Assembly (NCBI GenBank): GCA_031400185.1
Contig: JANNPN010000453.1
Coordinates: 1 to 20,941 of the forward strand
Direction: 5' to 3'
DNA from: UTPRO1 sp031400185
GTDB taxonomy: Bacteria; Desulfobacterota; Binatia; UTPRO1
DNA: 20,941 bases
Part shown: positions 5,967 to 14,812 of the stretch, one piece after another
Layout of the letters: the number at the start of each line of letters is the position of its first letter
Numbering within the stretch: the stretch's first letter is position 1
The notes under the pieces: model-generated
Seen by the model: the letters and a program-made list of their open reading frames with translations, nothing else
What the model was told of the DNA's origin: nothing
The model's database searches: none
Made by a program: the position numbers and the translations under genes

Positions 5967-8780
5967 ATGTCGGCGCTGCCCGCGCTCCTCCTGTTCTTGC
6001 TGTTGCACGGCATCTTTTTCCACGACGTCGCGTTCCACGGGCACTCGCTTTCCGCGTCGACCTTCGTCGCCGGTCTCACGCCTCACGGCCCCGTCGACGC
6101 GCCGCCGAACGTGCCGCCGCCGCATCTCCTCGACGCCGAGGGCGCCGCATGGGTCGACGAGCCGAGCCCGTACCTCGCGCGGGCGGCGTTCGCGGCCGGC
6201 GAGCTACCGCTCTGGAATCCCGGAACCGGCCTCGGAGCGCCGCTCGCCGCCAACTTGAACTCCGGGGCGGGAAACCCGCTCCAGCTGGCACTGAATCTCT
6301 GGCCCTCACCACGCCACGCGGACCTCTTCCACCTCGCGCGCCTCGTGGTGCTCGCGTGCGGCATGTGGGTGTTCCTCCGCGAGCTCGGCGTGACCGCGCT
6401 CGCCGCCTCCGTCGGCGCCGTCATCCTGGCCTACGGCGGCTATCCGCTGGCGTGGATCGTCCACCACCCGCTTTCGACGGAGCTTTTCCTGCCGTGGATG
6501 CTTCTCGGCCTCGAGCGGGGGCGGCAGGGCCGCGCCGGCGGCTGGGCCCTGCTGGTGGTCGCGGCGGCCGGCTCGCTCCTCGGTGGCAAGTTGCAGGCGA
6601 GCCTTCTCTGCTTCGCGTTCGTCGCGATCTGGGCTTGGATGCGTGGTCGCCGTCGCGACGGGGGCAGGGGATGGGTGACGGCGGCGCTCGCGATCGGCGG
6701 GCTCGCTGGTGCGTGCCTCGTCGCGGCGTTTCTCCTCGTACCGGCCGTCGAGCTCATGGTGCGGGCCTCGGGGCTCACGCTCGGCGGGCGCGCGCAGCTT
6801 GCGGGGTTCATGGTTCCCTGGCCGTCCCTCGCGAGCCTCGCGGTCCCGGGGCTCTTCGTCGCGCCGGGCCGGAGCTTCGCCGACGGTCTTCTCACGCCCG
6901 CGATCGGGAGCGTCGCCGTGCTGCTCGCGGCGATCGGGATCGCCGCGCAGGGATCGCCGTTTCGCTCGATGGCCCGGCTCTGCGGGCTCTGGGCCGCCGT
7001 CCTCCTGCTCCGGAACGCCGGGGCATTCGGCAACCTCGCCGTGCACCTGCCCGCGATCCGCGGCATCCTGTTCGTGAAGTACACGTTCACGATCGGGTTC
7101 GCGCTCGCCGTCGCCGCTGCGATCGGGCTCGACGCCATCGTCGCTGGTCGCATCGACGCGCGGCGTGCTCGTCGGGCGGGGCTCGGGGCGTTGGCCGCGA
7201 TCGGCGCGCTCCTCGTCGCCGCGATCTGGACGGCTGCGGTGCCGACGTTCCCGCGGCACGTCGCCACATCGGCGGCGATTGCGGCCATGGTGCTCGCATT
7301 GCTCGCGGCATGGCGGGCCGGCCTGCTCGGACGTGAAGCGGTTGCCGCCGCGTTCGCCGTGCTCGTGGTCGTCGAGCTGCGCTGCTTCGCGCCCGCCGCG
7401 CATCCACCGCTCCTCGATCCCTACCGCCCGCCCGCGTTCGTCGAGTTCCTGCGGGCGGCGCCGCCCGGACGGATCATCGCCGACGCCGAGCTCGCCGTGC
7501 CGCTGACATCCGCGGCGGCGGGGCTCACCGACCTTCGCGCGATCGACGTGCTGACGCCCGGCAGCTACTACGCCTTCTTCACCCGCCTCGTGAGCTTCTG
7601 CGACCGCGTGATCCACTTCACCGTCGACCCCGACCTCGCCGTCGCGGCGAGCGCCCCCGCGCTCGACCTCGCGGCCGTGCGTTGGATCGTCACCCGGAGC
7701 GCGCTCCCGACGAGCGACCTCGCGACCCGCGTCCGCAACCAGGTCGGCCGCGAGCGCACCGCGCGCCTCTTCGCGGGCATGCACCAGCTCCGTACCGGGG
7801 GCGGCGCCCTCGCGATTGGACCCGTGGCGCTCGGGGACGACGCCCGCTTCGCGTTCACGCTGCCGACCCCATTCACGCTCGACGTGACCGCCGACAGCGA
7901 TGCCGCCGAGCTCGCCTGGGGAACGCTCGTGCGTGGCGCGGGCTCCGGAATCCTGCTCCGCACGCGCGTCGACGGTGTACCGTCCGATGCGCCTGCTGAC
8001 GCCCAGGTGATCCCGACCGGCGACGCCTGGCACGAGCAGCGCGTGACGATCGGGCGGGCCGGCGAGCACCGGCGCATGCGCCTTCGCATCGAAGCGGTGA
8101 GCCGCGACGGGTCGCCGGCAAACGTGTCACTCGGGAACCTGGGCTACGGACCCGGGGCCGCGGCCGAGGTGCGGCTGGCGGCGGAGCGGGGCGCGCGCCA
8201 TGCCGCCGAGGCTGGCGCGCTCCGCGAAGCGTTTCGCGATCCGGTCCTCGGCGTCACCGTCTACGAGAACCGGAACGCGCTGCCGCGCGCGTTTCGCGTG
8301 CGGCACGCCGAGCCGACGGCGAGCCTCGATGCGGCGCTCACTCGTCTCGGCGACGGGTTCGACTTCCGGACGGCCGCGCTCGTCGCGAAAGCCGACGTCG
8401 TCGCGGTGAGCCGGGCGCTTGCGAGCAGCGCCGCGCAGGCAAGCGCACCGTCCGACGAGACCGCGAGCGCGGCCATCCGCGGCGCGACGCCGGGATCCGT
8501 CACGGTCGCGACCGACGGCGCCACGCCCGCACTCCTCGTGCTCGCCGATCTCGCTTATCCCGGGTGGCGCGCCGAGGTCGACGGTGCGGACGTGCCCGTC
8601 TACACGGTCGACGGCGTGCTGCGCGGGGTCGTCGTCCCCGCCGGCCCGCATGAGGTCGTGTTTCGCTACCGCCCGACGTCCGCACTGATCGGCGCGCTCG
8701 TCACTTGCCTCGCCTTCGTGGCCCTCGTCCCGTACGCCCGAGTGGGCGCGCGGCTCCACGGCGATGGGACGCGCGCGTGA
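5967..8780 (+). CDS. YfhO-like polytopic membrane protein (GT-C-type glycosyltransferase family)
   Basis: A 937-residue inner-membrane protein. The first helix lies at residues 3-18. LPLWNPGTGLGAPLAAN (80-96) is the conserved first-loop signature of YfhO-like proteins, followed by about a dozen hydrophobic segments up to roughly residue 480. A large extracytoplasmic beta-rich region follows. Near the end is LADLAYPGWRAEVDG (YPGW at 864-867), then PAGPHEVVFRY and a last helix, exactly as in YfhO. In Bacillus and Listeria, YfhO-type proteins transfer sugars from undecaprenyl-phosphate donors to cell-wall polymers. A similar outer-face sugar transfer is inferred here, with donor and acceptor unknown. 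The ATG at 5967 is the first possible start, since an in-frame TAA lies at 5955, and AAGGG sits 6 bases upstream. It is the first gene of the dense glycan operon. Confidence 0.85.
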   Translation: MSALPALLLFLLLHGIFFHDVAFHGHSLSASTFVAGLTPHGPVDAPPNVPPPHLLDAEGAAWVDEPSPYLARAAFAAGELPLWNPGTGLGAPLAANLNSGAGNPLQLALNLWPSPRHADLFHLARLVVLACGMWVFLRELGVTALAASVGAVILAYGGYPLAWIVHHPLSTELFLPWMLLGLERGRQGRAGGWALLVVAAAGSLLGGKLQASLLCFAFVAIWAWMRGRRRDGGRGWVTAALAIGGLAGACLVAAFLLVPAVELMVRASGLTLGGRAQLAGFMVPWPSLASLAVPGLFVAPGRSFADGLLTPAIGSVAVLLAAIGIAAQGSPFRSMARLCGLWAAVLLLRNAGAFGNLAVHLPAIRGILFVKYTFTIGFALAVAAAIGLDAIVAGRIDARRARRAGLGALAAIGALLVAAIWTAAVPTFPRHVATSAAIAAMVLALLAAWRAGLLGREAVAAAFAVLVVVELRCFAPAAHPPLLDPYRPPAFVEFLRAAPPGRIIADAELAVPLTSAAAGLTDLRAIDVLTPGSYYAFFTRLVSFCDRVIHFTVDPDLAVAASAPALDLAAVRWIVTRSALPTSDLATRVRNQVGRERTARLFAGMHQLRTGGGALAIGPVALGDDARFAFTLPTPFTLDVTADSDAAELAWGTLVRGAGSGILLRTRVDGVPSDAPADAQVIPTGDAWHEQRVTIGRAGEHRRMRLRIEAVSRDGSPANVSLGNLGYGPGAAAEVRLAAERGARHAAEAGALREAFRDPVLGVTVYENRNALPRAFRVRHAEPTASLDAALTRLGDGFDFRTAALVAKADVVAVSRALASSAAQASAPSDETASAAIRGATPGSVTVATDGATPALLVLADLAYPGWRAEVDGADVPVYTVDGVLRGVVVPAGPHEVVFRYRPTSALIGALVTCLAFVALVPYARVGARLHGDGTRA

Positions 8781-10663
8781 CGGGTCCGTCCCGGTTCGGG
8801 AGCGCGGAGATCTTGGCCGTCGTCGTGCTGTGCGGGGTCGGTCTCGGGCTGCGCTTCTGGCACCTCGACGCAGGGTGGTTCGGGGTCGACCAGGCGCGCG
8901 ACGTCCAGACCGCGCTCGACGTCGCACACGGCCGCGACTGGCCGACGGTCGGTCCGACCATGCGGCGGGTGACGAGCCTCGGGGCGCTCTACTACTACGC
9001 GTGGGCGGTCCCGTTCCTCGTGAGCGACGACCCGCTCGCCGGCTATCGGTTCGCGGCCGGGCTCGGCGTCGTCGCGCTGCTCGCGGCGTGGGCCTTTGCG
9101 CGGCGCGCGTGGGGTGTGCGTGCCGGGCTCGTCACCCTCGCCGTCTTTGCCACGTCGCGCGTCGCGGTGATCGACGGCCGCGTGATGTGGGCGCCGGCGG
9201 CGCTCCCAGCCGTTGCGATGCTGCTCCTCTGGTTGCTCGCCGGTCCGCCGACGGTGATGCGCGTCGCGGCACTCGGCGCGGTGCTCGGCGTCGCCGTGCA
9301 GTTGCACCTCGCGATGGCCGCGTGGGTGCTCGCGGCCGCCGGGGTCGTCCTCCTCCGCCGAGCGGGCGGACGGGCGATCGCCGCCGGGATCGCCGCGGGC
9401 ATCGTCAGCGGCTTCCCGGCTCTCTACGCCGCGCTCACCAACGCGGGACGCGACGCCGGCATCACGACGCTGCCGACCCGGGGGCCGGTGCCATCGCTCG
9501 CGGCCCGTCTCTCGTCGGCGTGGAGCCTCGAGTGGCAGGTGCCGACGGCGTTCTGGCAATGGCCGGACACGCCGGAGCCGTGGCCGGCCGTGACGCGCGC
9601 CGCCGCGGCGACGATCGCGTTGGCGGTCGCCGTCGGCGTCGTGCGGCTCGCGCGCGATGCGTTCCGCGCCCACGTCCCAGCCGCCGTTCTGCTCGCGGTG
9701 ATCGTGTGCCAGCTCACCATGGTGGCGTTGCTGCCCGGCGAGGCCTGGTACTACTACCTCGACGCGCTGTTGCCGGCGTGGGCGCTCGCCGCGGGCGCGC
9801 TCGTCGCGGTCCAGCCACGCGAGGGTGGGGAGTCCGGCGGGGTGCTGCTCGGTGCTGTCGCGGTCACGTTGCTCGTGGCCGCGGCGTGGCTCGGCTTGCA
9901 GGGCGGACGTTGGATCGCGGCCGCCGCGCGCCACGGCTACGTCGCCCTCGACCCCGCCTCGCTCACGCTCGACGGTCGCGGTGGGCGCGATGCCGCCGCA
10001 CCGGGACGGCTGCTCTCCGCCGGCGTCAAGCGCGACGTGGCACGCGAGCTCGCGCGCGAGCCCGCCGATTTTGCGACGCGCTGGCTCACGACGCACGGAC
10101 CGGCCTTCGACGACGTGACGGGCGACAACGGCTTCTGGCTGCTGCGCGCGTCGGCGCCGGAGGCCGTCGCCACGCGCGGCGCCCGGCACACGACCGTCTG
10201 GTATCGCGACGATCCGAGCGCGCCCGCGGCGGCGACCCCGGGCGTCGAGCTCGCCGACGTCGGGCCGCTCCGGCTCGCGCGCTTCGTCCCCGCGATCGAC
10301 TACGCGTCCTGCCGCGTCGGCACAACGCCGATCGTCGTCCCGGTCCGCGTGCTGCCTGCACCACGGCGCTATGGCGACGGCACGACCCTGCGCGCGCGCC
10401 CGCTGCCGCGTCGCATCGACTGCGCGCTCGCGCCGGGACGGGGCGGCGTGCGCGTCGTCGCCGGGGTCACGAGCGGAACGGTCGTCGTGAGCGATGCGAC
10501 GGGTGCGCGGGGGGCCGCGGGCCCGACGAGCACGCTCTGCCTCGCGCGCGGCGACCTCCCGGCGTCATTTGCCCTCGATGTCGCGGCACCGGCGGACACT
10601 GCGGCCGACCTCGACCTCTATGAGGTGCCGGACGCCGGGTGCGCCGGCAAAATTGCGCCGTGA
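8777..10663 (+). CDS. GT39/ArnT-like polytopic glycosyltransferase with C-terminal extracytoplasmic domain
   Basis: A 628-residue membrane protein starting with GTG in a GTGA overlap with the YfhO-like gene. After the first helix (11-27) comes the acidic loop WFGVDQARD (Asp38, Asp42), then PTVGPTMRRVTSLGALYYY (57-74), GRVMWAPAALP (134-144) and VQLHLAMAAW (174-183). These are the pattern of a bacterial GT-C family related to PMT/ArnT enzymes that use polyprenyl-phosphate sugars on the outer membrane face. About ten hydrophobic segments run to residue 375. Residues 380-628 are a soluble region with four Cys (DYASC, RIDCA, TLCLA, DAGCA), possibly disulfide-bonded. The donor and acceptor are not known. 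Being coupled to another GT-C-like protein suggests they act on the same glycan. The GTG was preferred over an upstream GTG at 8705 that would overlap the previous gene by 76 bases. Confidence 0.8.
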   Translation: MTGPSRFGSAEILAVVVLCGVGLGLRFWHLDAGWFGVDQARDVQTALDVAHGRDWPTVGPTMRRVTSLGALYYYAWAVPFLVSDDPLAGYRFAAGLGVVALLAAWAFARRAWGVRAGLVTLAVFATSRVAVIDGRVMWAPAALPAVAMLLLWLLAGPPTVMRVAALGAVLGVAVQLHLAMAAWVLAAAGVVLLRRAGGRAIAAGIAAGIVSGFPALYAALTNAGRDAGITTLPTRGPVPSLAARLSSAWSLEWQVPTAFWQWPDTPEPWPAVTRAAAATIALAVAVGVVRLARDAFRAHVPAAVLLAVIVCQLTMVALLPGEAWYYYLDALLPAWALAAGALVAVQPREGGESGGVLLGAVAVTLLVAAAWLGLQGGRWIAAAARHGYVALDPASLTLDGRGGRDAAAPGRLLSAGVKRDVARELAREPADFATRWLTTHGPAFDDVTGDNGFWLLRASAPEAVATRGARHTTVWYRDDPSAPAAATPGVELADVGPLRLARFVPAIDYASCRVGTTPIVVPVRVLPAPRRYGDGTTLRARPLPRRIDCALAPGRGGVRVVAGVTSGTVVVSDATGARGAAGPTSTLCLARGDLPASFALDVAAPADTAADLDLYEVPDAGCAGKIAP

Positions 10664-10677
10664 ATTCCGGTCGTGCT

Positions 10678-12576
10678 ATGAGCGCGCGGATCATGTCGTC
10701 CGCGCCCGACCTGGACGCGCGCGCCCTCGATGGCCTGTACGACGAGGGCTACTACCACGGCGTCAACAGCGGCTACCCCGCGGCCGGGTACGAGAGCGAG
10801 CACGCGAGCTGGCAGCACTGGGTGGAGCACCTCGCCGCACGGACCGGCCGCGGCGCGCGGTGGCTCGACCTCGGGTGCGCGTACGGCTACCTCGTGGCGG
10901 AGGCCCGCCGGGGGGACTTCGCCGCATTCGGCGTCGACGTGAGCGCGTACGCGCTCGGGCGTGCCAGCGTGGACGCGCCGGCCGCGGGCGGCCGGGTGCT
11001 GCGCGCCCTCGTCGACCGCTTGCCGTTTGCCGACGCTTCCTTCGACGTCGTGAGCGCGTTCGACGTGCTCGAGCATGTCCACGACCCCGATCTGCTGCTC
11101 ACCGAGATCGCACGGGTCGTGAAGCCCGGCGGCGTGCTGATCGGCGCCACGCCTGACCCGCTGCTCTTCGGCCGGCACGAGGAGACCCATTTCTCGGAGC
11201 GGCCGCCGTCGTACTGGATCGACCGCTTGCTGGCGCTCGGCTTCGCGGTCGACTTCCGCTTCTTCCAGGCCGACTACAATCTCGAGCTGCTCGCGGTGCG
11301 CGCGGACGTTGGCACGCTCGAGCCCGCTGGCGCGCTTCGGTTGGAGGGATTCGGGGCCGGCCTGACGCTCGGCAGCGTGGTTGGTCCCGGCGCCGAGCGC
11401 GTGGCGCTGCGGCTCCGGTCGGGATTCGTCGCGGCTCCGACGCCGGATGCCGCCGAGGCGTACTGGAGCGGAGGGGGCGACGGCCTCGGCTATCTCGTGA
11501 TTGCAGGTCGTGAGCCGCGCCGGATCACGATCCGGATCGACTGCTGCGCCGAGCGCGACGGCGAGCTCACGGTCGCGCTCGGCGACCAGGAGATCGGTCG
11601 CGCGCCCATCGGGCAATGCCCGAGCATCGTCACGCTGCCGAGCCTGCCGGTCGCGGCCGGCGGCCACGGTCTCCGTTTCCGCACGAGCTCGCCGCTCTTG
11701 GTGCGCCGGCTCGAGGTCGCGGTCGAGCCCGTGACGCGCGTCGAGCTCCTCGCCCGCCTCCCGTTCGACATGTACCAGCGCTACGACCACGCGCGCGCGG
11801 CGACCGTCCGGCTCGGCACGAGCCCGCGCCGCGTGCTCGACGTCGGCGGTGTCATGGGCGGCGCGTCGGGCCACTTCGCGAGCCTCGCCGACTTCTTCCC
11901 CGACGACGACACGTGCGCGATCGACGTGCGCGTCGCCGATCATCCGGACCATCTCGCCGTCGCCGGACCGCCGTTGCCGTTTGCCGATGCGAGCTTCGAC
12001 CTCGTGCTCTGTCAGGACGTGCTCGAGCACGTGCCGCCCGACGGCCGGACGCTGCTCCTCGACGAGCTTGCGCGCGTGTCGCGACGCTTCGTCGTCCTGG
12101 GCGCGCCGTTTGCGACCCCGGGGGTACGGGACGCCGACGCGGTGCTGTTCGCGCTCGTGCAGGCGCGGCATGGCTATGAGCACGGGTTTCTCCGCGAGCA
12201 CCTGACCCATGGGCACCCCGACCTCGAGGCGACGATCGCGCACTTCGAGGCGCGCGGCGCGAGCGTCGTCGTGCTCCCGAACGGCTACCTGCCGTACTGG
12301 ACGCTCATGCAGGCCGCGAACCTCTTGCTCGCCGAGCCGGCGCTCGGCGCGCGCTATGCGCGCGGCCAGGCGCGCTACAACGGCCAGGTCGCCGACTGGC
12401 GCGAGCCGGCGTATCGCCATCTGCTGGTCATCGATTGCACCGGCGCGACCGAGTGGTGCCGCGACGTACAGCGCCTCGTCACCAACGAGTCCGACGCCGA
12501 TGCCGCCGCGCGCCGGCTCCGCGACGCGAGCGCGCTCGACGCGATCCTGACGCTCGCCGGAAACGGGCGCGCGTGA
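10678..12576 (+). CDS. Tandem SAM-dependent methyltransferase: two class I domains joined by a beta-rich linker domain
   Basis: A 632-residue cytoplasmic protein with two class I methyltransferase modules. Domain 1 (about 60-165) has WLDLGCAYGY (62-71), FGVDVS (84-89), LPFADASFDVVSAFDVLEHV (115-134) and KPGGVLIGATPDP. Domain 2 (about 385-545) has RVLDVGGVMGG (385-395), LPFADASFDLVLCQDVLEHV (433-452), RFVVLGAPFATP and LPNGYLPYWTLM; this second half resembles methyltransferases common in O-antigen loci. Between them, residues 215-350 are beta-like with paired basic residues and no recognised motif. Domain repetition may give two methylations on one sugar, or one domain may be structural. The start at 10678 lies 14 bases after the previous stop without a clear ribosome site; an ATG at 10693 is an alternative. 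Chain-end methylation read by the Wzt-like ATPase is a hypothesis. Confidence 0.85.
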   Translation: MSARIMSSAPDLDARALDGLYDEGYYHGVNSGYPAAGYESEHASWQHWVEHLAARTGRGARWLDLGCAYGYLVAEARRGDFAAFGVDVSAYALGRASVDAPAAGGRVLRALVDRLPFADASFDVVSAFDVLEHVHDPDLLLTEIARVVKPGGVLIGATPDPLLFGRHEETHFSERPPSYWIDRLLALGFAVDFRFFQADYNLELLAVRADVGTLEPAGALRLEGFGAGLTLGSVVGPGAERVALRLRSGFVAAPTPDAAEAYWSGGGDGLGYLVIAGREPRRITIRIDCCAERDGELTVALGDQEIGRAPIGQCPSIVTLPSLPVAAGGHGLRFRTSSPLLVRRLEVAVEPVTRVELLARLPFDMYQRYDHARAATVRLGTSPRRVLDVGGVMGGASGHFASLADFFPDDDTCAIDVRVADHPDHLAVAGPPLPFADASFDLVLCQDVLEHVPPDGRTLLLDELARVSRRFVVLGAPFATPGVRDADAVLFALVQARHGYEHGFLREHLTHGHPDLEATIAHFEARGASVVVLPNGYLPYWTLMQAANLLLAEPALGARYARGQARYNGQVADWREPAYRHLLVIDCTGATEWCRDVQRLVTNESDADAAARRLRDASALDAILTLAGNGRA

Positions 12577-13706
12577 GCGCTCTCCCCGCGGCGACCGTCG
12601 CGATCGTCAACTGGAACGGACGCCATCTGCTCGCGGCCTGCTTGCCCTCGGTGTTCGCACTCGACTACCCGACGACGCTCCTCGAGTGTGTCGTCGTCGA
12701 CAACGGCTCGACCGACGACTCGCGCGAATGGCTCCGCCGCGAGTGGCCGCAGGTGCGGGTGGTCGCCCTCGAGGACAACCACGGGTTCGCCGCGGGCGCG
12801 AACGCCGCCGCCGCAGCCGCCCACGGAGACGTGGTCGCGTTTCTCAACAACGATTGCCGAGTCGCGCCGGCGTGGCTCCGGTCGCTGGTCGAGGCGCTCC
12901 GCGGTGCCGACGCGGCCGCCGCCGGTAGCTGCATGCTCGATTGGGGCGGAGCGTCGGTCGACTTCGACGGCGCCGCGATGAACTTCCACGGCCACGGCAG
13001 CAATCGAGGGTTCGGCCGTCCGTACGTTGCCGCCGCGGGGCGGCCGGCCGTACCGGTGCTCTTCGCATGCGGCGGTGCCATGGCGGTCGAGCGTACGCGG
13101 TTCCTTGCCGCGGGCGGTTTCGACGCGGAGTACTTCGCGTACTTCGAGGACGTCGATCTCGGCTGGCGGCTCTGGGTACTCGGCGAGCGGGTGCTGTACG
13201 TGCCGGAGGCGATTGCCTACCACCGGCATCGCGGATCGGGCATGGACCCGACACGCTGGCGCTTCCTGCTCGAGCGGAACGCGCTCGCGTCGCTCTACAA
13301 GAACTACGACGCCCCGAACCTGGACGTCGTGCTGCCGGCCGCGCGTGCGCTGCTCGCGGCGCGCGCGGAGGCGGCGACGCGGACCGACGCCGAAGCCATT
13401 CGTGCTGCCGAGCGCGCGTTCGACGACGGCCGGGCCGGCTGGGACGCCGCACGCGCGTCCATCCAGGCGCGTCGACGCCGTCCCGACCACGAGATCCTGC
13501 CGCTCTTCCGCGAGCCGTTTCGGCCGAGCGCATTCGGCCGGGCGTACTGGGCGCGGCAGCGCCAGATCGTGCGCGAGCACGGCCTCGCCCGCGTCTTCGG
13601 CGACGCCGTGATCGACGCCGTCGACGGCCTCGGAGATTTCGTCGACGAGCTCGAGGGTCGGATCGAGGAGCTCACGGCCCGCCTTCCCGCGTCCGGCGAA
13701 GGCTGA
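12573..13706 (+). CDS. GT2 family glycosyltransferase (rhamnosyltransferase-like) with long C-terminal extension
   Basis: A 377-residue cytoplasmic GT-A enzyme transferring a sugar from a nucleotide donor. It starts with GTG in a GTGA overlap with the methyltransferase gene. Motifs in order are VAIVNWNG (9-16), CVVVDNGSTDDS (39-50), NHGFAAGAN (69-77), LNNDCRV in the DxD position (91-97), GGAMAVERTRF (167-177) and YFEDVDLGWRL with the catalytic-type ED (192-193). LNND and this ED are typical of WbbL-like rhamnosyl- and related transferases. After residue 215 comes an Ala/Arg-rich, mostly helical extension of about 160 residues. Its ending, VDELEGRIEELTARL, looks like a short coiled coil and might mediate assembly with partner enzymes. 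No membrane helix is seen. The sugar specificity cannot be deduced. Confidence 0.88.
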   Translation: MSALPAATVAIVNWNGRHLLAACLPSVFALDYPTTLLECVVVDNGSTDDSREWLRREWPQVRVVALEDNHGFAAGANAAAAAAHGDVVAFLNNDCRVAPAWLRSLVEALRGADAAAAGSCMLDWGGASVDFDGAAMNFHGHGSNRGFGRPYVAAAGRPAVPVLFACGGAMAVERTRFLAAGGFDAEYFAYFEDVDLGWRLWVLGERVLYVPEAIAYHRHRGSGMDPTRWRFLLERNALASLYKNYDAPNLDVVLPAARALLAARAEAATRTDAEAIRAAERAFDDGRAGWDAARASIQARRRRPDHEILPLFREPFRPSAFGRAYWARQRQIVREHGLARVFGDAVIDAVDGLGDFVDELEGRIEELTARLPASGEG

Positions 13707-13718
13707 GAGAATCCCCCG

Positions 13719-14801
13719 GTGCTCTGGACGCGACGACGATTGCTCGCCCTCGGGGCCGGTGCTGGGGCTCTCGTGCTCGCGCCGCGGCGGGCGCGGGCTG
13801 CCGCCCCGGCCAAGAAGGATGCGGCGGCGACGGCGGCGCTCCGCGATCTCGTGATGCAACGTGCGGTCGTCAGCGACGATCCCTGGGTGCTGATGCACGT
13901 GGTGCTGGCGCTCGGGCCCGACGCCCGCGGTCCGAACGGCGCGCTTCTCGAGGCCGTCACGAGCCGCCACCTGGTCATGACGGCGAAGGGCGGGAAGTCC
14001 TACCCGGGCTTCCCGATCAACGTGGAGGCTCACCCCAACCACTTCCTCGAGATCATCGACGCGAGCGCCGTCCCGCCGACACGGTCGTTGCCGGGGAAGG
14101 ACGGGAGCGCAACCCCTGCGGACCTGCTCGCGGGCGCGAAAGCGCTCTTCACGCCGACGATCGCCGGCCCGGAGCTCTCGTGGACGCTCAGCGTCTTCAC
14201 CGGCGCGATGCCACACTCGGCCGATCGCTTCACCAACGCCGACGGCCAGACGTTCACGGTGGCGGCCCTCGTCGAGACGGCGGCACAGGCGGCGGAGTTC
14301 GGGTACGCCGACACGGTCGCGGCGATGCGCGGCACGAAGGCCTACGGACGGAGCACGCTCCAGACGTACGCGTGCAACGGCACCCACGTCCTCTACGGCC
14401 TCTACGACGCGCTCCGCCACGGCTACGAGGGGAAGAACCTGCGCCAGCGCGTCCGTGATCTCACGCAGGCCTCGTACTTCCGGCTCGCCGCCGAGGTCGC
14501 GCTCATCGACCAGGCACTCGTCGCCCCCGCGCAGCAACTCAACGCGGACGCGGCAAAGCTCCAGTTCCTCGGCCACTCGATCGAGAACCTGCGCTATGCC
14601 GAGCGCCACGGCATCTACGTCCCGTCCGATGCCGAGCGGCAGCAGCGCGCGACCGCGGAGCAGCAGCTCGGAGGGGTGGTGCAGCGGATCACGACCGTAC
14701 ACAACCTGGACGCGCTCGCGAGCGCCGTGCCGCGCGCGTACCGCATCGTGCTCGGCGACGCGTGCCATGCTCTGCACGGGCTCACGTCGGACGCGGGGTG
14801 A
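13719..14801 (+). CDS. Tat-exported protein of unknown function
   Basis: A 360-residue protein starting at GTG 13719, 12 bases after the previous stop. The N-terminus has a twin-arginine pattern, T4-R5-R6-R7-L8-L9, followed by a Gly/Ala/Leu core and ARA (25-27) as a likely cleavage site, so export of a folded, perhaps cofactor-bearing protein is predicted. The mature part is helical. Notable stretches are GKSYPGFPINVEAHPNHFLEIID, YACNGTHVLYGLYDALRHGY (His and Cys close together) and a C-terminal ACHALHGL. The spaced aromatic and His-containing helices recall alpha/alpha-barrel proteins, but I recognise no family or catalytic motif. Lying between glycosyltransferase genes with the same orientation and tight spacing, it may process, bind or modify the exported glycan in the periplasm. 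That is inference from position only. Confidence 0.75.
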   Translation: MLWTRRRLLALGAGAGALVLAPRRARAAAPAKKDAAATAALRDLVMQRAVVSDDPWVLMHVVLALGPDARGPNGALLEAVTSRHLVMTAKGGKSYPGFPINVEAHPNHFLEIIDASAVPPTRSLPGKDGSATPADLLAGAKALFTPTIAGPELSWTLSVFTGAMPHSADRFTNADGQTFTVAALVETAAQAAEFGYADTVAAMRGTKAYGRSTLQTYACNGTHVLYGLYDALRHGYEGKNLRQRVRDLTQASYFRLAAEVALIDQALVAPAQQLNADAAKLQFLGHSIENLRYAERHGIYVPSDAERQQRATAEQQLGGVVQRITTVHNLDALASAVPRAYRIVLGDACHALHGLTSDAG

Positions 14802-14812
14802 CGTGACGCGCG

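Noticed and set aside
12375..14777. An 800-codon open frame on the - strand, and similar long - strand frames at 224-1537, 6306-8069, 10618-12420 and 18949-20856.
   Set aside because: They lie opposite genes with clear family motifs, and their translations are Arg/Glu/His-rich low-complexity strings with no motifs. Long antisense frames are expected in DNA this GC-rich.
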